Positions 32,157 to 41,148 of a stretch of 64,000 nt of DNA are shown here, in pieces. Origin of the DNA: Nonomuraea ceibae (lineage in GTDB: Bacteria; Actinomycetota; Actinomycetes; Streptosporangiales; Streptosporangiaceae). Both the position numbers and the translations under genes were made by a program. The notes below the pieces were generated by a model that did not search any database, was not told where the DNA came from, and was given only the letters and a program-made list of their open reading frames with translations. The first letter of the stretch is position 1. Every line of letters begins with the position of its first letter. Location of the stretch: the NCBI RefSeq assembly GCF_019396325.1, contig NZ_JAHKRO010000026.1, positions 1 through 64,000 on the forward strand. The letters are read 5' to 3'.

Positions 32157-32795
32157 TCACGGCAGATGGTCGGCCAGGTAGCGGCGGACGAGCTGCTTGC
32201 ACTCGGCGATCAGGTCGGGGTCGCCGTCGGGGTGCGCCCGGAAGGCCAGCTTGAGGACCGCGTCGCAGGCCTCGACCGCGACGAGCAGCGCCCGGTCGAG
32301 GCCCGGCCCCCGGGGGGCGCCGAGCAGGTCGACGGTGAGGGCGCGCAGGCGATCGGCGACGATCGCGTTGTTCTCCAGCGCGGCGTCGAGCGTGTGGTTG
32401 GCGCCGTCGGAGGCGTGGCCGCCGGGCGCGGCCAGCGCCTCGCCGAAGTCGACCACGCCGAACCCGGGCGTCGTGCGCTTCATCGCCACGAACTCGTCGA
32501 TGGCCAGCTCGACCAGGTCGGTCCAGTGGCCGAGCTCGGCCTCGGCGATCCGCTCGGTCACCCGGCCCAGGAACGCCTCCAGGTTGCGCAGGGCCAGCGC
32601 CCGCACGAGCCCCTGCTTGTCGGGGAAGAACTGGTAGAACGTGCCGATCGGCACCTCGGCGCGGCGGGCGACCTCCTTGGTGGTGACGGCGTCGTAGCCG
32701 ACCTCGTCGAGCAGGAGCGCACACTCGTCGAGCATCCGCTCCACCCGCTCCGCGCTGCGACGCTGGGCGGGGCGGCGGCGCAAGGTACTCGTCAT
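32157..32795 (-). CDS. TetR-family transcriptional regulator
   Basis: 212 residues from ATG 32795; ATG 32813 is also in frame. The helix-turn-helix covers residues about 20-60, with YDAVTTKEVARRAEVPIGTF and the following YQFFPDKQGL. The ligand-binding helical domain follows. It is divergent from the GH1 beta-glucosidase gene with 73 bp between, so it may repress that gene and itself. The sequence between them contains TTACC and GGTTAA arms that could be an imperfect operator. Confidence 0.88.
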   Translation of the reverse strand: MTSTLRRRPAQRRSAERVERMLDECALLLDEVGYDAVTTKEVARRAEVPIGTFYQFFPDKQGLVRALALRNLEAFLGRVTERIAEAELGHWTDLVELAIDEFVAMKRTTPGFGVVDFGEALAAPGGHASDGANHTLDAALENNAIVADRLRALTVDLLGAPRGPGLDRALLVAVEACDAVLKLAFRAHPDGDPDLIAECKQLVRRYLADHLP

Positions 32796-32868
32796 GCCCT
32801 CATCTTGGCCCATTACCAACAAGTAGAGGTTAACATGAGCCCGACTCGCGAAACTTGAGGAGCACGGC

Positions 32869-34173
32869 ATGTTCCTGTGGGGCACGGCGACGGCGGCGTA
32901 CCAGATCGAGGGCGCGGCGGACGAGGACGGCCGGGGCCCGTCCATCTGGGACACCTTCTCCCACGAGCCCGGCCGCACCCGCGACGGGCACACCGGCGAC
33001 GTGGCCTGCGACCACTACCACCGCTGGCCCGAGGACGTCGCGCTGATGTCGGAGCTCGGAGTCGGCGCCTACCGGTTCTCCATCGCCTGGCCGCGCGTCC
33101 AGCCCTCCGGCGCCGGCCCGGCCAACCCCAAGGGTCTCGACTTCTACGAACGCCTGGTCGACGCCCTGCTCGCGGCCGGGATCACGCCGGTGCCGACGCT
33201 GTTCCACTGGGACCTGCCGCAGGCCGCCCAGGACCGCGGCGGCTGGCTGAACCGCGACACCGCGCACCGCTTCGCCGACTACGCCGCCCTCGTCGCCGAC
33301 CGCCTCGCCGACCGCGTGCCGATGTGGATCACGCTCAACGAGCCGTTCGTGCACATGGCGTACGGCCACGCCCTCGGCCTCCACGCGCCCGGCCAGGCCC
33401 TGCTCCTCGACGCGCTGCCCGTGGCCCACCACCAGCTCCTCGCCCACGGTCTGGCCACGGCGGCGCTGCGCGCGGCGGGCGCCGGGCAGGTCCTGCTCAC
33501 CAACAACTGCACGCCCGTGTGGGCCGCCTCCGACGCGGCCGAGGACGTGGCCGCCGCCGAGGCGTACGACATCCTGCACAACCGCCTGTTCAACGACCCC
33601 GTCCTCACGGGCGCCTACCCCGACCTGTCCGCGTACGGGGCGAAGGAGCTCGGCTTCGTCCGCGACGGGGACCTCGCCGTGATCGCCGCGCCGCTCGACG
33701 GGCTCGGCGTCAACTACTACAACCCCACCCGCATCGCCGCGCCCGCCGGGCCCGGCCTGCCCTTCACCGACGTCGGCGTCACCGGTCACCCCACCACGGC
33801 CTTCGGCTGGCCCGTCGTCCCCGACGGCCTGCGCGAGCTCCTCACCGGCCTGCTCGCCCGCTACGGCGACGCCCTGCCGCCCGTCTACGTCACCGAGAAC
33901 GGCTGCTCCCAGCCCGACGTCCCCGGCCCCGACGGCACCGTGGACGACCAGGACCGCATCGCCTACCTCGACCAGCACATCGCCGCCGTCCACGCGGCCC
34001 GGCGCGAGGGCGTCGACGTGCGCGGCTACTTCGTCTGGTCGCTGCTGGACAACTTCGAGTGGGCCGAGGGCTACCACCAGCGCTTCGGCCTGGTCCACGT
34101 CGACTTCGCCACCGGCCGCCGCACCCCCAAGGCCTCCTACCACTGGCTCAGGGCCCGCCTGGCGACGCTCTAG
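32869..34173 (+). CDS. Glycoside hydrolase family 1 beta-glucosidase
   Basis: 434 residues from ATG 32869, with GAGGAGC upstream. The GH1 acid/base Glu is in WITLNEPF (about E158) and the nucleophile in VYVTENG (about E342). The start FLWGTATAAYQIEGA and the late SLLDNFEWAEGY are classic family signatures. No signal peptide is seen, so it is cytoplasmic and would hydrolyse imported beta-glucosides such as cellobiose. Length is normal for the family. The stop overlaps that of the convergent gene in CTAG. Confidence 0.94.
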   Translation: MFLWGTATAAYQIEGAADEDGRGPSIWDTFSHEPGRTRDGHTGDVACDHYHRWPEDVALMSELGVGAYRFSIAWPRVQPSGAGPANPKGLDFYERLVDALLAAGITPVPTLFHWDLPQAAQDRGGWLNRDTAHRFADYAALVADRLADRVPMWITLNEPFVHMAYGHALGLHAPGQALLLDALPVAHHQLLAHGLATAALRAAGAGQVLLTNNCTPVWAASDAAEDVAAAEAYDILHNRLFNDPVLTGAYPDLSAYGAKELGFVRDGDLAVIAAPLDGLGVNYYNPTRIAAPAGPGLPFTDVGVTGHPTTAFGWPVVPDGLRELLTGLLARYGDALPPVYVTENGCSQPDVPGPDGTVDDQDRIAYLDQHIAAVHAARREGVDVRGYFVWSLLDNFEWAEGYHQRFGLVHVDFATGRRTPKASYHWLRARLATL

Positions 34174-35051
34174 AAGACCGAGACGTGGACGTGGTCGTAG
34201 TGGTTGGCGGTGACGCCGCCACGGTCGGACATCATGTCCCACCCGCCGCCTGAGCGGATGTCGTAGTAGCGCTGCTTCCAGATGATGTACATGACGCCGA
34301 GCCGCGAACCGTTCTTGATCAGGTAGTTGGCCAGCGCGTCACCCCGATCGGACTCCAGCCCGGAGGCCATTCCGCGCGAGATCATGAAGTCGCAGGCCCG
34401 CCCCTTGCCGTGCTCGCCCGGGTCGCCGGGCCTCAGGCAGCCGACGCCGTACGGCATGGGGAAGTTCTGCATCACGTCGGCCCGTACGGAGATCATGCGG
34501 GGAGTCAGGCCCTCGCCGCCGCCGGGCTGCTGGAAGCCGTACTTGGCGAGGAGGCGGTCGAGCTCGGCGCGCCGGCTCTTGATGGCCTTGATCTCCTTCT
34601 GCATCTTCTTGATCTTGTCGTTGGCCGCCAGCTTCGCCTTCTGGGAGTCGGCGATGAGCTTCTGCACGTGGGCGACCTGGCCGGCGCGGACCTGGGCCAT
34701 GAAGTTCATGTTGGCGGCGTGGCCGAGCGTCTTGTACGGGTCGACCTGGGTGGCGAAGAGCTGGGTGCCGTCGATGGGGCCGAGCATGTAGCTCGTCTGG
34801 GCGATGGCGGCGAGCTTGCCCTGGGCGTCGACGAGCCGCTTCTGCAGGTGGCCGGAGGTGTCGAGGGCCTTCTTGGCCTGAACCTTGATCTCTTCGAGGC
34901 TCTGGATGGAGCCGCGGTAGCGGTTGTTGAGCGCGGCGGCTTCCTTGGTCAGCTTGCGCAGCTGGGCAGGGGTCGGATCGGCGGAAACCGACTGCGGGGT
35001 GAGCAGGGCGGCAAGGACCACGGCGAACACGGCAAAGCGCCCGGTCTTCAC
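34170..35051 (-). CDS. Secreted coiled-coil protein with C-terminal ARB_07466-like domain
   Basis: 293 residues. A signal peptide (cleavage near VSA-D at about 25) is followed by a Lys/Ala-rich coiled coil (about 30-170). The compact C-terminal domain (about 185-293) contains GVGCLRPGDPGEHGKGRACD, FMISRG and a terminal NHYDHVHVSVF. The His/Asp arrangement recalls M15-type peptidases and the ARB_07466-like family found beside resuscitation or cell-wall proteins. A peptidoglycan-related extracellular role is likely but not proven. It is convergent with the GH1 gene. Confidence 0.82.
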   Translation of the reverse strand: MKTGRFAVFAVVLAALLTPQSVSADPTPAQLRKLTKEAAALNNRYRGSIQSLEEIKVQAKKALDTSGHLQKRLVDAQGKLAAIAQTSYMLGPIDGTQLFATQVDPYKTLGHAANMNFMAQVRAGQVAHVQKLIADSQKAKLAANDKIKKMQKEIKAIKSRRAELDRLLAKYGFQQPGGGEGLTPRMISVRADVMQNFPMPYGVGCLRPGDPGEHGKGRACDFMISRGMASGLESDRGDALANYLIKNGSRLGVMYIIWKQRYYDIRSGGGWDMMSDRGGVTANHYDHVHVSVF

Positions 35052-35161
35052 GCCACGACCTCCCCTCGTAGACGGTCGAGACTATAGAAGATGATCTTCA
35101 AGCCTGTCACCTGAACAGTGGAACTCGTGCCTCATTGACCCTCCAAGTGCCCATTTGTCCG

Positions 35162-35176
35162 ATATAAGCGTTATAT
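35162..35176. promoter_or_regulatory. AT-only palindrome upstream of the M14 peptidase
   Basis: ATATAA-GCG-TTATAT is a perfect 6-bp inverted repeat in a strongly GC-rich genome, 76 bp before the GTG start of the metallopeptidase. It is a candidate operator and/or promoter core. Confidence 0.5.
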
Positions 35177-35251
35177 AAAGTTGGGCCTTGCCCAGAGCGT
35201 GAACCCGAATTGAGATGGCGGTCGAACTCGTCTCTGCGAAGGGGCAGACCC

Positions 35252-38200
35252 GTGTCTCGATCACTCACCATCGTCTCAGCCGTCATCATCGGCTTAGCCA
35301 CGTCCATGGTCGCCCTGGAAGCCCAGGCGGCCGTGGACCCGCTGCCGCCCGGCGACAGGATCGAGCTCTACCAGCTCGACAGCCCGCCGGGCACCGCCCA
35401 GACCCTCCGGGAGCAGGGCTTCGACGTCGTCCAGCAGGAGATCAAGGACGGTCGGGAGCACGTCGAACTGACCGCCGCCCAGGCCGACCTGGCCGGGCTG
35501 AAGAAGCTCGGCCTCAAGCCCGAGCCGGTGCGCAACCCCCAGGGTCAGACCCAGTTGGAGGCCGCCAGGACCCAGGCGGCCGGCGGCTACACCGTCTTCA
35601 GGTCGTACTCCGAGCCCGGCGGCATCGCCGACCAGCTCAGGGCCATCGCCGACGCCAACAAGGACGTCGTGAAGCTCCAGTCGATCGGCAAGACCGTCCG
35701 GGGCCAGGACATCCTCGCCGCCAAGGTCAGCACGATGGCCCGGCTGCTGCCCGACGGGATCAAGCCCGCCTCGCTGTTCTCCGCCACCCAGCACGCCCGC
35801 GAGTGGATCGCCACCGAGGTGGACATGCGGCTGCTCAAGCACGTGGTGGCGCACAAGGGCGAGCTGCGCGACCTGCTGAACAGGACAGAGCTGTGGTTCG
35901 TGCCGGTGGCCAACCCCGACGGGTACGACTTCACCTTCACCGAGGGCAACCGGCTGTGGCGCAAGAACCTGCGTGACGTGAACGGGGACGGGCAGATCAC
36001 GCTGGGCGACGGCGTGGACCCCAACCGCAACTTCCCCACGAACTTCCACTACGACGAGGAGGGCTCCTCCTCCATCCCGAGCAGCGAGACCTACCGGGGC
36101 GCCGGCCCGGCCAGCGAGCCGGAGACCAGGGCCATGGACGGGCTGATGCGGCGCGTCCGGTTCGAGACGCAGCTCAACTACCACTCCTTCGGGCCGCTGC
36201 TGCTCTACCCGAGCGGCTTCCAGATCGCCACGGAGACGGCCGACAACCCGATCTACGAGGCGCTGACCGGCACCGACGACCGGCCCGCGGTGCCGGGCTT
36301 CGACCCTGACCTGGGCGCCGAGCTCTACACCACGAACGGCGACACCAACGACCACGCGCACCGCCAGTACGGCACGCTGTCGTGGACCCCGGAGCTCAAC
36401 GAGGGCTGCGACGGCTGCGGCTTCGTCTTCCCCGACGACGAGGCGCTGGTGCAGGCCGAGTTCGAGCGCAACCTGCCGTTCGCGCTCGACGTGGCGCGCT
36501 CGGCCGTCAACCCGGTGGAGCCGGTCACCCACCTGGGCAACAGGACGCCGGACTTCGTCGTGGACGCCTTCGGCACCAGCCACGGCCGCACCCAGGCCGT
36601 CCAGGTCAACGCCAAGCGCAAGCTCGGCCCGGTCTTCCTCAACTACCGGGTCAACGGGGGCCGTACGAAGACCGTCCTGACGCGTGAGTGGCGCGGCGGC
36701 GAGCGCTACGGCGACGGCTACGACCGCTACTACCACCGGATGCGCGGCACGGTCACGGGCACCCGGCCGGGCGACAAGGTGGAGGTCTGGTTCAGCGCGT
36801 TCGGCAAGAAGAGCGACGCGTTCACGTACGAGGTGGCCGCGGACATCGGCGGCAAGGTGCTGGTGCTGGCGGCCGAGGACGTGACGGGGATCAGCCCGGC
36901 GCAGGGCGTGACCGAGGCCAAGTACGCCGACGAGTACGCCAAGGCCCTCGACGAGGCGGGTTACAGCTCCGACGTGTACGACATGGACCGGAACGACCGG
37001 AAGGCGCCGCACCCGCTGGGCGTGCTGAGCCACTACGACGCGGTCGTCTGGGAGACCGGCGACGACATCATCCCGCGCAGCGTGGGCCAGGCTCCCGGCA
37101 CCACCTCCAAGGCGGGCGTGGACGTCGAGCTGGCCGTGCGCGACTATCTGAACGAGGGTGGCAAGCTGCTGCACGCGGGCAAGTACCCGTCCTACGCGGC
37201 CAACGCCAACGGGTCCTACTACTACCAGCCCGACCAGCCGGCGCGGCCGGAGTGCGGCGAGCCGAGCGACCCGCCGTGCATCCCGGTGTTCAACGACTTC
37301 CAGCAGTACTGGCTGGGCGCGTACGTGTTCTTCGACAACGCGGGCAGCGACGCGGCCGGGCAGCCGTTCGCGCTGGGCGGGACCGGCGGCCGGTTCGAGG
37401 GCTTCTCCGCCACGCTGGAGCCGGACGTGCACACGAACTCGTTCGTGGCCACCTCGGCGATCCTGCCGCCGGATCAGTTCCCGCTGTTCGCCAGCTCGGC
37501 GCCGGTCAAGTGGGTGCGGCCCGGCGGCCCGTTCGACCCGCACACCGGCTCGTGGGACGTCTACAGCGGCATCGCCGACGTGTCGTGGAAGCGGCTGACC
37601 AGGACCGTCGACCTGACCGGCAAGAGCAGCGGCGAGCTGACGTTCTGGACCTCCTACGACACCGAGTCCGCCTGGGACCACCTCATGGTGGAGGCCAGGA
37701 CGGCGGGCGGCGACGACTGGACGACGCTGCCCGACGCCAACGGGCACACCACGCAGGCGACCGGCAGCAGCTGCCAGTCGGGCTGGAGCGACATCCACCC
37801 GCACGTCCTGCGCTACCAGGGTCCGCAGTGCGAGTCGACCGGCACGTCCGGCTCCTGGAACGCGGCCTCCGGCAACTCGGGCGGCTGGCAGCAGTGGAAG
37901 ATCGACCTGACCCCGTACGCGGGCAAGACGGTCGAGCTGTCGATCTCGTACGTGAGCGACTGGGGCACCCAGGGCGCCGGCGTGTTCCTCGACGACGCCA
38001 CGGTGACGCTGGACGGGGCGACGGCCGAGGAGACGTCGTTCGAGTCGGACCTGGGCGGCTGGACCGTGGCCGGGCCGCCGGAGGGCAGCGCGCCGTCGAT
38101 CAACAACTGGTTCCGCACCGACCAGGTCTTCGAGGAGGGCGCGGGCATCGTCACGAAGGACACCGTCTACCTGGGGTTCGGCGCTGAGAGCGTGGTCGAT

Positions 38201-38263
38201 CAGGCCGCGCGGGCCGACCTGGTGAAGCGGTCGATGCAGCACCTGCTGGGCAGCCGGCGCTGA
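35252..38263 (+). CDS. Secreted M14 zinc carboxypeptidase with C-terminal immune-inhibitor-A-like region
   Basis: 1003 residues from GTG 35252, with AAGGGG upstream. After a signal peptide and a pro-region comes the M14 domain (about residues 110-410). Zinc ligands are His/Glu in TQHAREW (about 180/183) and His in NYHSFGPLL (about 311), with the catalytic Glu in TPELNEG. The long C-terminal part includes a Rossmann-like segment (VLVLAAEDVTG) and jelly-roll-like repeats (LDLTGKSSGELTFWTSYDTE-type and VFLDDATVTLDG) found with immune inhibitor A peptidases. It should be a large extracellular peptidase. Confidence 0.9.
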   Translation: MSRSLTIVSAVIIGLATSMVALEAQAAVDPLPPGDRIELYQLDSPPGTAQTLREQGFDVVQQEIKDGREHVELTAAQADLAGLKKLGLKPEPVRNPQGQTQLEAARTQAAGGYTVFRSYSEPGGIADQLRAIADANKDVVKLQSIGKTVRGQDILAAKVSTMARLLPDGIKPASLFSATQHAREWIATEVDMRLLKHVVAHKGELRDLLNRTELWFVPVANPDGYDFTFTEGNRLWRKNLRDVNGDGQITLGDGVDPNRNFPTNFHYDEEGSSSIPSSETYRGAGPASEPETRAMDGLMRRVRFETQLNYHSFGPLLLYPSGFQIATETADNPIYEALTGTDDRPAVPGFDPDLGAELYTTNGDTNDHAHRQYGTLSWTPELNEGCDGCGFVFPDDEALVQAEFERNLPFALDVARSAVNPVEPVTHLGNRTPDFVVDAFGTSHGRTQAVQVNAKRKLGPVFLNYRVNGGRTKTVLTREWRGGERYGDGYDRYYHRMRGTVTGTRPGDKVEVWFSAFGKKSDAFTYEVAADIGGKVLVLAAEDVTGISPAQGVTEAKYADEYAKALDEAGYSSDVYDMDRNDRKAPHPLGVLSHYDAVVWETGDDIIPRSVGQAPGTTSKAGVDVELAVRDYLNEGGKLLHAGKYPSYAANANGSYYYQPDQPARPECGEPSDPPCIPVFNDFQQYWLGAYVFFDNAGSDAAGQPFALGGTGGRFEGFSATLEPDVHTNSFVATSAILPPDQFPLFASSAPVKWVRPGGPFDPHTGSWDVYSGIADVSWKRLTRTVDLTGKSSGELTFWTSYDTESAWDHLMVEARTAGGDDWTTLPDANGHTTQATGSSCQSGWSDIHPHVLRYQGPQCESTGTSGSWNAASGNSGGWQQWKIDLTPYAGKTVELSISYVSDWGTQGAGVFLDDATVTLDGATAEETSFESDLGGWTVAGPPEGSAPSINNWFRTDQVFEEGAGIVTKDTVYLGFGAESVVDQAARADLVKRSMQHLLGSRR

Positions 38264-38270
38264 CCGTGAT

Positions 38271-38301
38271 GAGGGGCACGGCACGCGGTGCCGCGCCCCT
38301 C
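38271..38301 (+). terminator. Terminator after the M14 peptidase
   Basis: GAGGGGC-A-CGGCAC, loop GCG, GTGCCG-C-GCCCCTC: a 13-bp stem with one mismatch, starting 8 nt after the stop codon, followed by TTG. No long T run, as is common in actinomycetes. Confidence 0.75.
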
Positions 38302-38368
38302 TTGCGCGCCCGGACAGAACATGGTTCGGTCGAGAGCATCACCACCGGTCAAGCAGGAGGCACACGAC

Positions 38369-39802
38369 ATGCGCCGGCACGACAAGCTGTTCATCGGGGG
38401 CGAATGGGTGGCCCCGGCGGGCACCGGGACGATCGACGTCATCTCCCCCCACACCGAGGAGGTCGTCGGCCAGGTCCCCGACGGCACGGCCGAGGACGTG
38501 AACCGGGCCGTCGCCGCCGCCCGGGAGGCGTTCGACCACGGGCCGTGGCCCCGCCTGAGCTTCGCCGAACGGGCCGAGGCGATCGGCAGGCTGGCCGAGA
38601 TCTACACCGCCCGGCAGGGCGAGCTGGCCGCGCTCATCACCGAGGAGATGGGCTCGCCGATCACGTTCTCCAACCTCGCCCAGGCGCCGCAGCCGCTCGC
38701 CATGCTGCAGTACTACGCCGAGTACGGCCGCACGTTCGAGCAGGAGGAGCAGCGGCCCGGCCTGTTCGGGCCGGTGACCGTGCGGCGCGAGCCGGTGGGC
38801 GTGGTGGCGGCCGTGGTGCCGTGGAACGTCCCGCAGTTCGTCACCATGACGAAGGTCGCGCCCGCGCTGCTGGCCGGGTGCGCGATCGTGCTCAAGCCCG
38901 CCCCCGAGACGCCGCTGGACGCCTACCTGCTGGCCGAGATGGTCCAGGAGGCCGGCATCCCGGCAGGCGTGCTCAACATCGTGCCCGCCGGCCGCGAGGT
39001 CAGCGAGCACCTGGTGTCCCACCCGGGCGTGGACAAGGTGGCGTTCACCGGGTCCACCGCGGCGGGCCGCCGCATCGCCTCGATCTGCGGCGAGCAGCTC
39101 AAGCGCGTCAGCCTGGAGCTGGGCGGCAAGTCGGCGGCCATCGTGCTGGACGACGCCGACCTGCCCTCGTCGATGGGCATGCTGGCGATCGCCTCGCTGA
39201 TGAACAACGGCCAGGCGTGCGTGGCGCAGACCCGCATCCTGGCCTCGCGCAACCGCTACGACGAGGTCGTGGAGGCGGTGGCCGGCATGGTCACCTCCCA
39301 GGCCGTCGGCGACCCCGCCGACCCGGCCACCGGCATCGGCCCGCTGGTCGCCCGGCGGCAGCAGGAGCGCGTCGAGGGCTACATCAGGGCGGGCATGGAG
39401 GAAGGCGCCAAGGTCGTCGTCGGCGGCCTGGACCGGCCCTACGACCGCGGCTGGTACGTGGCGCCGACCGTCTTCGCCGGCGTCTCCAACGACATGCGCA
39501 TCGCCCGCGAGGAGATCTTCGGCCCGGTCCTGGCGGTGATCCCGTACGAGGACGAGGCCGACGCCATCAGGATCGCCAACGACAGCGACTACGGCCTGGC
39601 CGGGACGGTCTGGACCGCCGACGCCGACCACGGCATGGAGGTGGCCCGCCAGGTCCGCACCGGGACGTACGGCGTCAACTGCTACATGATCGAGCCGAAC
39701 GTGCCCTTCGGCGGCTACAAGGCGAGCGGCGTCGGCCGCGAGCTCGGCCCCGAGGGGCTGGCCGGCTATCTGGAGCACAAGACGATCGCGCGGCTCGGCT
39801 GA
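38369..39802 (+). CDS. Aldehyde dehydrogenase (NAD(P)+)
   Basis: 477 residues from ATG 38369, with AGGAGG 8 nt upstream. The N-terminus FIGGEWVAPAGTGTIDVISP, the oxyanion Asn in VVPWNVPQ, the NAD loop AFTGSTAAGRRIA, the catalytic Glu in LELGGKSA (about 250) and the catalytic Cys in NNGQACVAQT (about 283) are all present. It should oxidise an aldehyde to a carboxylic acid in the cytoplasm; substrate unknown. It stands alone between two hairpin terminators, so it is likely monocistronic. Confidence 0.93.
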   Translation: MRRHDKLFIGGEWVAPAGTGTIDVISPHTEEVVGQVPDGTAEDVNRAVAAAREAFDHGPWPRLSFAERAEAIGRLAEIYTARQGELAALITEEMGSPITFSNLAQAPQPLAMLQYYAEYGRTFEQEEQRPGLFGPVTVRREPVGVVAAVVPWNVPQFVTMTKVAPALLAGCAIVLKPAPETPLDAYLLAEMVQEAGIPAGVLNIVPAGREVSEHLVSHPGVDKVAFTGSTAAGRRIASICGEQLKRVSLELGGKSAAIVLDDADLPSSMGMLAIASLMNNGQACVAQTRILASRNRYDEVVEAVAGMVTSQAVGDPADPATGIGPLVARRQQERVEGYIRAGMEEGAKVVVGGLDRPYDRGWYVAPTVFAGVSNDMRIAREEIFGPVLAVIPYEDEADAIRIANDSDYGLAGTVWTADADHGMEVARQVRTGTYGVNCYMIEPNVPFGGYKASGVGRELGPEGLAGYLEHKTIARLG

Positions 39803-39812
39803 CGACGCCGGT

Positions 39813-39847
39813 GGTGGCCCAGCGAGCCCCCGCAACGCTGGGCCACC
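39813..39847 (+). terminator. Terminator after the aldehyde dehydrogenase
   Basis: A perfect 12-bp stem (GGTGGCCCAGCG with CGCTGGGCCACC) around an 11-nt loop, 10 nt after the stop codon. It lacks a T run. Confidence 0.75.
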
Positions 39848-39955
39848 GACCGACTACAAGAAGTATGTCCCAGTCCACCACCGGCGGCGGTTTCCTTCCC
39901 CAGGGACTTTCTCCTGGCGGATTCTTACCTTCCGCCCTAGGTAGACGCTTATTAC

Positions 39956-40717
39956 TCAGGAAAAGTTGGAAGAGATCCACTTTCCGATGCGACGGATGAG
40001 TTCGGGGGTCGCCGCGGACTCCGCGTGGCCGAAGCCGGGCTCGATCCAGAGCTCCTTCGGCTCCCGCGCGCCCTCGTGGAGCTGGTGCGCGTGGTCCAGC
40101 GGGAAGAACGCGTCGGCGTCGCCGTGCACGACCAGCAGCGGCACCGGCGAGATCAGCGCCGCGGCCTCGTGCGGCGGCATCGGCAGCGGGTCCCACCGGC
40201 CGCTGGAGATCCTGGTCCGCTTCGCCATCCGCGCCGCCCACCGGCCCACCGGCCGCTCGATGGCCCAGTGCACCTGCCGCATCGGCCGGGTGCCCCGGTA
40301 GTACCAGCGCGCCGGGCCGCTCACCGCCACCACCGCGTCCACGCCGCCGCGCAGCGCCGCGTGCCGCACGGCCACCGCCGCGCCCATGGAGAACCCCATC
40401 ACGGCGATCCGCCGGTAACCGATCACCCGGGCGTGCCGCACGGCGGCGTCCACGTCGAGGATCTCCAGGTCCCCCACCGTGCTCCGGCCGCCGGAGCGCC
40501 CGTGGCCGCGGAAGTCGAACGCCACCACCCCGCCGGTCTCGCTCAGCACGTGCACGATGCGGCGCGCCGTACGCTCCCGCCACGACCCGGTGAACCCGTG
40601 GGCCACCACGATGCCGATCTCCTTATCGGCCGCCCCCCTGGGCGCCGTGTGCGCGGCGTCGATCCGGACGCCGTCCTCGGTCCTGAGCATGACGGGAAAG
40701 TGGGGCGCGAAAGGCAT
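39956..40717 (-). CDS. Alpha/beta hydrolase (serine hydrolase)
   Basis: 253 residues from ATG 40717; a GTG nine codons further upstream is in frame but overlaps the preceding gene. The oxyanion-hole segment is VVAHGFTGS, the nucleophile elbow GFSMGAAVA (Ser about 110), the acid in VVHGDADAFFP and the His in GFGHAESA. It is a cytoplasmic esterase/lipase-like enzyme. It starts 10 nt after a short acyl-CoA-ligase-like gene, so the two form an operon; the pairing suggests acyl or thioester chemistry, but this is inference. Confidence 0.88.
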   Translation of the reverse strand: MPFAPHFPVMLRTEDGVRIDAAHTAPRGAADKEIGIVVAHGFTGSWRERTARRIVHVLSETGGVVAFDFRGHGRSGGRSTVGDLEILDVDAAVRHARVIGYRRIAVMGFSMGAAVAVRHAALRGGVDAVVAVSGPARWYYRGTRPMRQVHWAIERPVGRWAARMAKRTRISSGRWDPLPMPPHEAAALISPVPLLVVHGDADAFFPLDHAHQLHEGAREPKELWIEPGFGHAESAATPELIRRIGKWISSNFS

Positions 40718-40727
40718 GCACCCGAGC

Positions 40728-41090
40728 TTAGAACGGGCCGTCACGCAGGTCGGCGACGCCCAGCACCACCCGTACGCGCGACTCGTCGGCCGCCTCCCTG
40801 ACCGCGACCAGATCCGTGATCAGGACGCGGGCGCGGCTGGCCCGGATCCGGTCACGCAGCAGGCCGGGCTCCAGGTCCGGCGACACCGGCCAGGCGATCC
40901 CGCCCGCGGCGATCACCGCGTCGGCCGCCACCAGCAGGTCGGGCCCCACCGGCAGGCAGACGAGGACCGTGTCGCCCGCGCGCACCCCGCGCCGCCGCAG
41001 CACGACGGCCGCCGCCGCCGACCTCTCGTCGAGCTGCCGTTCGGTGATGGTCCGGCCGGTGCCGGGATCGACCATGACGATGCGCTCCAT
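40728..41090 (-). CDS. Standalone N-terminal fragment of an acyl-CoA ligase (AMP-binding family)
   Basis: 120 residues from ATG 41090. The sequence matches the N-terminal subdomain of acyl-CoA synthetases: ITERQLDERSAAAAVVLRRR, GVRAGDTVLVCLPVG and AVIAAGGIAWPVSP. It stops before any adenylate-forming core motif (no YTSGTTGxPKG-like A3, no A5 or A8), so it cannot be an active ligase. A natural stop ends it, directly followed by a hydrolase gene. It is either a remnant or a small protein derived from the ligase fold. A related fragment lies at 43727-44470. Confidence 0.65.
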   Translation of the reverse strand: MERIVMVDPGTGRTITERQLDERSAAAAVVLRRRGVRAGDTVLVCLPVGPDLLVAADAVIAAGGIAWPVSPDLEPGLLRDRIRASRARVLITDLVAVREAADESRVRVVLGVADLRDGPF

Positions 41091-41148
41091 ACGGGCCAAC
41101 GTTAGGCAGGCCGCTCCCCCGGATACATGGGGCGGAATATGCAGATCC

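Noticed and set aside
39880..39950. TTCCTTCCCCAGGGACTTTC region as a third copy of the 3-kb loop element
   Set aside because: It lacks both the exact loop core and a paired stem.
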